DNA from: Candidatus Gastranaerophilales bacterium
GTDB lineage: Bacteria; Cyanobacteriota; Vampirovibrionia; Gastranaerophilales; Gastranaerophilaceae
NCBI GenBank assembly: GCA_021202305.1
Contig: JAJQDG010000169.1
Span: forward strand, 1-6,606
Length of the DNA: 6,606 nucleotides
Reading direction: 5' to 3'
In this document: piece by piece, positions 1 to 5,822 of the stretch
How the letters are laid out: every line of letters begins with the position of its first letter
How positions within the stretch are numbered: the stretch's first letter is position 1
Program-made: the position numbers and the translations under genes
Notes under the pieces: model-generated
Told to the model about the DNA's origin: nothing
What the model saw: the letters and a program-made list of their open reading frames with translations, nothing else
The model's database searches: none

Positions 1-199
1 AACAAAAGAAAAACTGATAGAGGAAGATAAAAATTATAACAGTGCAAAGCAAAAATTTAATAGAGGCGTTATTTCCAAAAATGAACTTCTTGAAAGCAGA
101 TTAAAACTTTTAACTCTGGAAAATGAAGCAATAAACGCAAAAACGGAACGCATTGTAAATTATTTTACACTATATAAAGCAGTCGGGGGCAAATTATGA
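1..199 (+). CDS. TolC-family outer-membrane efflux protein (3' end only)
   Basis: This is the last 65 codons of an outer-membrane factor, the trimeric channel through which tripartite exporters discharge. The gene starts off the left edge. The frame is open from base 2 to a TGA at 197-199. Its translation has the hallmarks of the final periplasmic helices of the family: an amphipathic stretch rich in Asn, Lys and Glu, a segment FNRGVISKNELLESRLKLL that matches the usual 'Y..G..s...ll.aq..ll' pattern, and the ending NYFTLYKAVGGKL, close to the classic 'a...LykaLGGGw' C-terminus of TolC/NodT-type proteins. It overlaps the adaptor start by four bases (ATGA, 196-199), so the channel and adaptor are probably co-translated. 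Family assignment from the C-terminal signature is fairly secure. The subfamily, signal peptide and any N-terminal lipid anchor cannot be seen. Confidence 0.82.
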   Translation, partial: TKEKLIEEDKNYNSAKQKFNRGVISKNELLESRLKLLTLENEAINAKTERIVNYFTLYKAVGGKL

Positions 200-1047
200 A
201 AAAAAAGATAATACCATTAATTTTATTGGCACTGGTCATTTTATGCGGATATTTTCTTTGCTCGTATAAAAATAACAAAAACAATATTCTTGAAATGTAC
301 GGCAATATTGAAATTCGTCAGGTTGACCTGAGTTTTCAGGTTTCAGGCAAGATTGAAAAAATGCTAAAAGAAGAAGGCGATGTTGTTCATGCGGGCGATT
401 TGGTTGCAGAGCTTGATAATAAAGATTACGCTTCGGATTTTGCAAAAGCAAGCGCCGATTTAAATAGAGCGCTCGCCCTTAAAAATGATGCGGAAGCAAA
501 ATATAACCGCCAATATCCCCTTTGCGCGGATGATACCGTTTCAAAACAAGATTGCGATACGCTTTTATACAATCGTGATAAAACAAAAGCAGATTATGAA
601 GCTGCCGCTGCACAAAAATCTTTTGCAAAAAACCAGCTTGATTACACAAAAATTTATGCGCCTGAGGAAGGCACAATCACTGTCAGAGTACAAGAACCGG
701 GTGCCACGGTTGCAAAGAGCCAGATTGTTTATACAATGTCAAAAACAAGACCTGTTTGGATCAGAGCATATATTAGTGAAACTAATCTGGGCAATATTAA
801 ATACGGCATGAAAGCAAAGGTTTTAACGGACACTAAAGACCCGAATACCGGCAAAAACAGAGAATATAACGGCTATGTAGGTTATATTTCTCCTGTTGCG
901 GAATTTACTCCAAAAACGGTTCAGACAACGGATTTAAGAACCGATTTGGTATACAGAATCCGCGTATACGTTGATGAAATTGATGAATTTTTGCGTCAGG
1001 GCATGCCTGTTACCGTAAAAATTGATTTAAGTTCGGAAAATAATTGA
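196..1047 (+). CDS. ybhG: HlyD/YbhG-type periplasmic adaptor (membrane fusion protein)
   Basis: This 283-residue adaptor should link the inner-membrane ABC transporter to the outer-membrane channel. Residues 5-22 form a single N-terminal hydrophobic anchor facing the periplasm. Residues about 36-77 are the first half of a biotinyl-lipoyl domain (QVSGKIEKMLKEEGDVV). Residues about 78-150 form an alpha-helical hairpin, followed by the second lipoyl half (YAPEEGTITVRV) and a beta-barrel domain. The hairpin tip carries R105, L109 and S116 with the 4- and 7-residue spacing of the RLS motif used by AcrA-like adaptors to dock on TolC, and the following SKQDCD resembles AcrA SKQEYD. EFTPKTVQTTDLRTDLVYR near residues 236-254 is a signature shared with E. 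coli YbhG and YhiI. The hairpin appears shorter than in E. coli YbhG. The ATG at 196 overlaps the upstream stop, with GGGGG at 185-189 as a plausible ribosome site. Two cysteines, C110 and C120, flank the tip. Confidence 0.9.
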   Translation: MKKKIIPLILLALVILCGYFLCSYKNNKNNILEMYGNIEIRQVDLSFQVSGKIEKMLKEEGDVVHAGDLVAELDNKDYASDFAKASADLNRALALKNDAEAKYNRQYPLCADDTVSKQDCDTLLYNRDKTKADYEAAAAQKSFAKNQLDYTKIYAPEEGTITVRVQEPGATVAKSQIVYTMSKTRPVWIRAYISETNLGNIKYGMKAKVLTDTKDPNTGKNREYNGYVGYISPVAEFTPKTVQTTDLRTDLVYRIRVYVDEIDEFLRQGMPVTVKIDLSSENN

Positions 1048-2537
1048 TGTATACTGTTGAAATTAAAAATTTAATAAAAAAATTTGGTACCGTAACAGCA
1101 ATTAATAACCTTTCATTAAACATTGAAAGCGGCAAAATAACAGGTTTAATAGGCGCTGACGGCGCAGGCAAAACTACGCTTATTCGTCTTATAATAGGGC
1201 TTTTACCTAAAGATTCAGGCAGTATGTGCACCCTCGGGCTAAATCCCGATACACAAAAAAATGAACTAAACGCCAAAATAGGGTATATGCCCCAAAAATT
1301 CGGACTGTACGAGGATTTAACCGTTATTGAGAATTTGCGCCTTTATGCGGATTTAAAAAATGTGCCGCAAGAATTTGACAAATTGCTTGAAATTACGAGT
1401 CTTGCTCCTTTTAAAGAAAGGCTTGCAGGCGCTCTTTCAGGCGGCATGAAACAAAAACTGGGGCTTTGCTGCACACTGCTTGACAGTCCCGAGTTTCTTA
1501 TTCTGGATGAACCTTCTGTCGGCGTTGACCCCATTTCAAGACATGATTTAATGCAAATGGTTAAAAATTTAATCACCGGCAAAACCACGGTTTTATGGTC
1601 AACTGCTTATCTTGATGAGGCGCATAGCTTTGATACAACAGTTGTCATGGATAAAGGCAAAATCATATATGAAGGAAAACCCCATGATTTAGCACCCGAT
1701 TCCGCTGAATTTGAAAATAAAGTAATTGATTTAATGGGCGGATACAAAAAAGAAGAATCCATGATTGCAAAAAACTATACCCCGGGCAATTTTGATATTG
1801 AATATGCGGTTGAAGCATGCAGCCTTGAAAAAAAATACGGCAGCTTTTATGCGGTTAAAAATAATTCGTTTAAAATTAAAAAAGGCGAAATATTCGGACT
1901 TTTAGGTCCAAACGGCGCGGGGAAATCAACTTCTTTTAAAATGATGTGCGGGCTTGCGCGCCCCACATCAGGCACGGCAAAAATTATGGGGACAGATATT
2001 ACTAAAAATCCCGAAAAAGCCCGCTCAAATTTGGGGTATATGGCGCAAAAATTTTCACTGTACGGAAATCTTACCGTCAGGCAAAATCTTGAATTTTTTG
2101 CTTCCGTGTACGGCATTGGTCTTTTTGACAGAAAAAAGCGCATGGAAGAAATAATTGATGTTTTCAATTTTAAAGACATACAAAATCAAAAATCGGAAGA
2201 GCTTCCGTTAGGTTTTAAGCAGCGGCTTTCAATGGCATGCGCCCTTATTCATAATCCGCCCGTACTGTTCCTTGATGAACCCACATCAGGCGTGGATGTC
2301 ATAGTGCGGCGGGATTTTTGGAACCATATAACATCTCTTGCCAAAAAAGGTGTTACTATCCTTGTTACAACCCATTTTATGGATGAAGCCGAATATTGCG
2401 ACAGGATAAGCCTTTTTTATCACGGCGAAACAATTGCTCTGGGCACGCCCTTTGAACTTAAAAAAAATGCCGGCGCAAAAACAATGGAAGAAGCATTTGT
2501 AACTTTAATTAAGGAGAGCGAAAATGAAAAACAATAG
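1047..2537 (+). CDS. ybhF: YbhF-like ABC transporter ATPase with two fused nucleotide-binding domains
   Basis: This cytoplasmic ATPase (496 residues from ATG 1047) energises the ABC-2 permeases encoded next to it. Domain 1 (residues about 3-230) has Walker A G36-T44 (GADGAGKTT), Q-loop Q83, signature LSGGM 130-134 and Walker B FLILDE 150-155, but Ala187 where the H-loop histidine should be (STAYLDEA). Domain 2 (about 253-485) has Walker A G287-T295 (GPNGAGKST), Q-loop Q334, a variant signature LPLGFKQR 386-393, Walker B VLFLDE 406-411 and H-loop H443 (TTHFMDEAEYCD). The LPLGFKQR and TTHFMDEAEYCDRI segments are characteristic of E. coli YbhF. At 496 residues it is shorter than YbhF (near 580 from memory), mainly through a short inter-domain linker. 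A TTG at 1044 is a possible alternative start. I prefer ATG 1047, which gives a TGATG stop-start junction with the adaptor and better spacing from GGAA at 1035-1038. The 3' end overlaps the next gene by 14 bases. Confidence 0.93.
   Translation: MYTVEIKNLIKKFGTVTAINNLSLNIESGKITGLIGADGAGKTTLIRLIIGLLPKDSGSMCTLGLNPDTQKNELNAKIGYMPQKFGLYEDLTVIENLRLYADLKNVPQEFDKLLEITSLAPFKERLAGALSGGMKQKLGLCCTLLDSPEFLILDEPSVGVDPISRHDLMQMVKNLITGKTTVLWSTAYLDEAHSFDTTVVMDKGKIIYEGKPHDLAPDSAEFENKVIDLMGGYKKEESMIAKNYTPGNFDIEYAVEACSLEKKYGSFYAVKNNSFKIKKGEIFGLLGPNGAGKSTSFKMMCGLARPTSGTAKIMGTDITKNPEKARSNLGYMAQKFSLYGNLTVRQNLEFFASVYGIGLFDRKKRMEEIIDVFNFKDIQNQKSEELPLGFKQRLSMACALIHNPPVLFLDEPTSGVDVIVRRDFWNHITSLAKKGVTILVTTHFMDEAEYCDRISLFYHGETIALGTPFELKKNAGAKTMEEAFVTLIKESENEKQ
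2511..2516 (+). promoter_or_regulatory. Ribosome binding site of the first permease, inside the ATPase gene
   Basis: AAGGAG lies seven bases before ATG 2524 and is the strongest Shine-Dalgarno match on the + strand of the window. It sits within the last codons of the ATPase gene, which continues to 2537, so the permease is initiated while ribosomes are still finishing the ATPase. It supports 2524 as the true start and suggests the permease is translated efficiently. Confidence 0.8.
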
Positions 2538-3642
2538 AATAGTTTTCGCTTTGATTAAAAAAGAATTTTTACAGATATTGCGCGACCCGAGCAGCATAAT
2601 AATTGCCTTTCTCTTACCTTTAATTTCAATAGTAATTTACATGTACGGCATTAATTTAGACAGTGTAAAAGTTGTCATGGGAATAAAAAACGATGATGCC
2701 AACCCCGAAGTGCAAACGCTTGTAAAATCTTTCGGGCACAGCAAATACGTAAATTCAATAGTTTACGATAATATGACCGAAATGACGGATGCAATAGTCC
2801 GCTCGAAAATAAAAGGCGCAGTTGTAATTCCAAATGATTTTTCAACAAAATTATCAAGGGGGCAGTCCGCGGATATGCTTGTTATAACCGATGGTTCCGA
2901 GGTTAATACAGCAAATTACGTTCAAAGTTATGCAACGCAAATTGCAAATAATTGGCTTCAAACAAGCAGGTATAAATATCTGGTAAAAGGTGCCGCCGTT
3001 ACGCCCGAAATCAGAACATGGTACAATCAAGGTTCTAACAGCCATTATTTTATCTTGCCGGGGTCAATTGCAATTTCCATGACTTTAATCGGAATGCTCC
3101 TGACGGCGCTTGTTATTGCGCGTGAATGGGAAAGAGGCACAATGGAAGCTCTTTTAAGCACGCAGGTAAAAAAAATTGATATTGTGCTTGGAAAATACAT
3201 TCCCTATTTCGTTCTTGGAATGGTTTCAATGGCGTTTAATGTTTTTTTGTGTGTCGGAATTTTCCGGATACCTTTTAGAGGAAGTTTTCTCGTATTATTT
3301 GCTGTAAGCGGACTTTTTCTTTTTACCTGCCTTGGAATCGGATTGATTATTTCATCCAAATTAAAAAATCAGTTTCTTGCAAGCCAGGTTACCCTTGGCG
3401 TGGGGCTTTTGCCTTCAATGCTTTTATCGGGGCTTATGTTTCCGATTAATTCCATGCCTGTTATTTTTCAGTGGCTTACATACATTTTGCCGCCTAAATA
3501 TTTTATAACTTTTATTGAAAGTGAATTTATGGCAGGAACAATTTTTGAAATAGTGATTATAAACTCAATATTTTTAACGGTTTTAGGGCTTTTGCTTTTT
3601 GCCGTTGTATACAATAGCACTGATATGAGGCTTGAAAAGTGA
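2524..3642 (+). CDS. ybhS: YbhS-like ABC-2 type permease
   Basis: This 372-residue integral inner-membrane protein is one half of the exporter channel. The topology is typical of drug-export ABC-2 permeases: a first membrane helix at about residues 23-42, a large extracytoplasmic domain at about 43-174, then five helices near 175-198, 224-247, 253-276, 287-306 and 341-363. Shared segments with E. coli YbhS include RDPSS (20-24) before helix 1, YGINLDS (41-47), VITDGSEVNTANYVQ-like residues at 120-134, and AREWERGTMEALLST (199-213), the conserved ABC-2 loop after helix 2. Length agrees with the family, near 375. The start at ATG 2524 is fixed by a strong AAGGAG. The gene lies between its ATPase and its partner permease, overlapping the first by 14 bases and the second by 4. 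It looks intact. The transported substrate is not deducible. Confidence 0.92.
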   Translation: MKNNRIVFALIKKEFLQILRDPSSIIIAFLLPLISIVIYMYGINLDSVKVVMGIKNDDANPEVQTLVKSFGHSKYVNSIVYDNMTEMTDAIVRSKIKGAVVIPNDFSTKLSRGQSADMLVITDGSEVNTANYVQSYATQIANNWLQTSRYKYLVKGAAVTPEIRTWYNQGSNSHYFILPGSIAISMTLIGMLLTALVIAREWERGTMEALLSTQVKKIDIVLGKYIPYFVLGMVSMAFNVFLCVGIFRIPFRGSFLVLFAVSGLFLFTCLGIGLIISSKLKNQFLASQVTLGVGLLPSMLLSGLMFPINSMPVIFQWLTYILPPKYFITFIESEFMAGTIFEIVIINSIFLTVLGLLLFAVVYNSTDMRLEK

Positions 3643-4751
3643 TAAAAGATATTCTGAGAAGAATTTTTGCCCTTGCAAAAAAAGAATTTATAACAACATG
3701 GAAAGACCCTAAAAGCCGCGGGATAATCGTTGCGCTGCCTTTATTGCAGCTTCTGGTTTTTGCAAATGCAATTACTATGGAAGTTAAAAATATTGATGTT
3801 GTTGCAATTGACAGAAATAATTCCGTTGAATCAAGGGAACTTATTTCAAGATTTAAAAAATCACCGAGGTTCAGAAATATTTATTTAACAAGCAGCGATA
3901 AAGATTTTCGCTCAAAAATAGATAATCAAAAAGTGCAGATAGGTTTATACATAAATAATGATTTTTCAAAAAGTCTGAGGGGGGGGAAACAATCAAACGT
4001 TTTAGTAGTTTCTGACGGCAGGCAAACCAATTCTGCTTCAATTGCAAGCGGCTACGCATCTCAAATTATACAAGAATATGTTCTTGAATTTAATAAAGGA
4101 GGGGGGGCTTCAATTAACCCCGTTATAAGAAATTGGTATAACCCCAATCTTGAATACAGATGGTATCTTTTGTCAATTTTGATACCAATGCTGGCGCTTG
4201 TTGTAACACTTTTATTAACAGCGCTTTCTATTGCACGCGAAAGAGAAATGGGTACTTTTGACCAGCTTGTGGTAAGCCCTTTATCTTCTTTTGAAATTTT
4301 GCTTGGAAAAACTATCCCGCCCTTATTCATTGCAATGTTTTTAACCTGTTTTATGGTATTTTGCATTATATTCTTTTTCAGGGTTCCTTTTATGGGTTCT
4401 TTTGTTTTATATTTAATTTCAATATTTATATCACTATTGTCAATTGTCGGCGTGGGACTTTTTATTTCATCAATATGCAATACCCAGCAGCAGGCAATTA
4501 TAGGTATAATGATTTTTCAAATGCCTGCCATGCTTTTATCCGGTTTTGTTTCCCCGATTGAAGATATGCCTTTTTGCTGGCAGATTTTAACGTATATAAA
4601 TCCTGCAAGATTTTTTATGGCTTTATCAAGAGGCATATTTTTAAAAGGTATGGGGGCGGGTGATGTTATAACAAATTTAATCCCGATGATTATAATTGCA
4701 GCAATAACATTAACTCTTGCAAGCAGAACATTTAAAAGAAAACTGGGCTAG
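3639..4751 (+). CDS. ybhR: YbhR-like ABC-2 type permease
   Basis: This 370-residue protein is the second channel subunit and probably heterodimerises with the YbhS-like permease. It has the same layout: helix 1 at about residues 27-46, an extracytoplasmic domain to about 175, then helices near 176-198, 224-247, 253-277, 286-305 and 345-361. Segments matching E. coli YbhR are IRNWYNPNLEYRW (163-175), SIAREREMGTFDQLVVSP (197-214), NTQQQAIIG (281-289) and LLSGFVSPIEDMP (299-311). It starts at GTG 3639, overlapping the upstream stop as GTGA, with GAGG at 3627-3630 as ribosome site; the next in-frame ATGs would delete helix 1. Two unusual G runs, of eight bases at residues 114-116 and seven at 155-157, lie in the extracytoplasmic part. 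As sequenced the frame is intact. It is the last gene of the + strand operon, ending at TAG 4749-4751. Confidence 0.92.
   Translation: MIKDILRRIFALAKKEFITTWKDPKSRGIIVALPLLQLLVFANAITMEVKNIDVVAIDRNNSVESRELISRFKKSPRFRNIYLTSSDKDFRSKIDNQKVQIGLYINNDFSKSLRGGKQSNVLVVSDGRQTNSASIASGYASQIIQEYVLEFNKGGGASINPVIRNWYNPNLEYRWYLLSILIPMLALVVTLLLTALSIAREREMGTFDQLVVSPLSSFEILLGKTIPPLFIAMFLTCFMVFCIIFFFRVPFMGSFVLYLISIFISLLSIVGVGLFISSICNTQQQAIIGIMIFQMPAMLLSGFVSPIEDMPFCWQILTYINPARFFMALSRGIFLKGMGAGDVITNLIPMIIIAAITLTLASRTFKRKLG
3979..3986 (+). repeat. Poly-G tract (8 bases) inside the second permease gene
   Basis: Eight consecutive G residues encode the end of Arg114 plus Gly115 and Gly116 of the YbhR-like permease, written AGG GGG GGG although the surrounding gene is AT-rich and prefers A/T-ending codons. 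It is the longest G run in the window. Gain or loss of a base would shift the frame and remove helices 2-6. In E. coli YbhR, as I recall it, the matching stretch has no glycine run. Phase-variable switching is inference only. Confidence 0.75.
4101..4107 (+). repeat. Poly-G tract (7 bases) inside the second permease gene
   Basis: Seven consecutive G residues follow GGA and encode Gly155, Gly156 and the first base of Ala157 of the YbhR-like permease. The run begins 115 bases after the end of the eight-base run and lies in the same predicted extracytoplasmic domain, just before the conserved NWYNPN motif. Seven bases is short for an efficient slippage site. Confidence 0.7.
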
Positions 4752-4823
4752 AACTTTAAAACGATTTTTGAGCGCATTACTTAATATTTAAGGTGCAAAA
4801 TGTTTTGTCTTTGCGGGAATATT

Positions 4824-5822
4824 TTAATTTTTCTGCAAATTCAATTGTTTTTCCCATTCATACGCTGTTTGTATACTTTCTTTAAGAGTTTTTTTGGGAG
4901 TCCATTTTAATATTTCTTTTGCTTTTTTATTATCCGCAACTAATCTTGCAGGGTCGCCTTTTCGCCTTGGCGCTATTTCAAACGGGATTTTTTTACCTGT
5001 TATCATTGAACAGTATTCAAAAATTTCCCTGACAGTATTTCCTTCATTTGTACCTATATTGAAAAAATCCGTTTTTCCGCCTTTTTGTAAATATTCAAAT
5101 GCAAGAATGTGCGCCTGCGCTAAATCTTCCACATTAACATAATCACGCACGCAGGTACCGTCTTTTGTATCATAATCCGTACCAAAAATTTTAAATGTTT
5201 GATTTTTTACAAACAAGGATTTTAAAATATTCGGGACAATGTGTGTTTCCATATCATGCCACTCGCCTGTGCGAAATTTGCTGTCTGCACCGACTACATT
5301 GAAATACCTTAGCCGCACGGATTTTATCCCGTATGCCATATCGTAATCATCCATCATTTTTTCAATCATTAACTTGCTTTTTCCGTACGGATTAATAGGA
5401 TTTTGCGGGTGATTTTCATCAATCGGAATTTTAATCGGTTCGCCGTATGTTGCTGCAGTAGAAGAAAAAACTATTTTTGATACGTTATTTTCCCGCATTG
5501 AATTTAAAAGATTTAATGTTCCGCAAAAATTATTTTCATAATATTTGGCAGGGTTTACCGTTGATTCATAGACAAGGGCGCTTGCGGCAAAATGGATAAC
5601 TCCGTTTATTTCTTTTGAAAATGCGGCATTTATTTCATTTTTATTATTTAAATCGCCTTTTATAAATTCAAAATTTTTTTTACCTGTTTCTTTTAATTTG
5701 TTAACCGTTTCTATATGTCCGGTAGATAAATTATCGAAAACAGATACTTTATATCCCCTTTTTAATAATTCTAAAACTAAGTGGCTGCCTATATATCCTG
5801 CACCGCCTGTAACTAAAATCAT
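4824..5822 (-). CDS. galE: UDP-glucose 4-epimerase
   Basis: This cytoplasmic NAD-dependent enzyme interconverts UDP-glucose and UDP-galactose. It is an extended short-chain dehydrogenase of 332 residues, the usual GalE length. The N-terminal Rossmann fold has TGGAGYIGSH (5-14) for NAD binding, DNLSTG (30-35) and GDLNN (56-60). The catalytic residues are visible: the FSSTAATYG stretch (119-127) with Thr122 at the Ser/Thr position, and Tyr146-Lys150 in PYGKSK (YxxxK). The C-terminal substrate part contains LRYFNVVGAD (171-180), DGTCVRDYVNVEDLA (221-235) and RRKGDPARLVAD (286-297), all typical of GalE rather than of other sugar-nucleotide epimerases. It starts at ATG 5822, one base into the stop of glf (TAATG), with GGGAG on the - strand at 5835-5831 as ribosome site eight bases upstream. 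It is the last gene before the convergent exporter operon. Its product is the substrate of the upstream mutase. Confidence 0.95.
   Translation of the reverse strand: MILVTGGAGYIGSHLVLELLKRGYKVSVFDNLSTGHIETVNKLKETGKKNFEFIKGDLNNKNEINAAFSKEINGVIHFAASALVYESTVNPAKYYENNFCGTLNLLNSMRENNVSKIVFSSTAATYGEPIKIPIDENHPQNPINPYGKSKLMIEKMMDDYDMAYGIKSVRLRYFNVVGADSKFRTGEWHDMETHIVPNILKSLFVKNQTFKIFGTDYDTKDGTCVRDYVNVEDLAQAHILAFEYLQKGGKTDFFNIGTNEGNTVREIFEYCSMITGKKIPFEIAPRRKGDPARLVADNKKAKEILKWTPKKTLKESIQTAYEWEKQLNLQKN

Noticed and set aside
241..264. Possible lipoprotein signal at Cys17 or Cys22 of the adaptor.
   Set aside because: The residues before both cysteines are leucine (VILC and YFLC), which does not fit the lipobox requirement for a small residue at that position; a plain membrane anchor fits better.
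485..811. A 108-codon + strand open frame within the adaptor gene in another frame.
   Set aside because: The adaptor frame carries all recognised motifs here; the alternative frame shows no family-like sequence.
1044..1046. TTG at 1044 as the start of the fused ATPase.
   Set aside because: The adjacent ATG at 1047 is a stronger start codon with better spacing from the upstream GGAA; the difference is only one residue.
1847..2179. A 110-codon - strand open frame antisense to the second ATP-binding domain.
   Set aside because: It covers the Walker A and Q-loop coding region of the ATPase on the opposite strand and has no recognisable protein features of its own.
4061..4480. A 139-codon open frame on the - strand opposite the second permease gene.
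   Set aside because: Its translation resembles no family I recognise and it is antisense to a well-conserved membrane protein gene; it is explained as a shadow frame of that gene.
4780..4796. Hairpin CTTAA-TAT-TTAAG with outer GCA/TGC pairs as an intrinsic terminator.
   Set aside because: The stem is A/T-rich with bulges and is not followed by a T-run on either strand.
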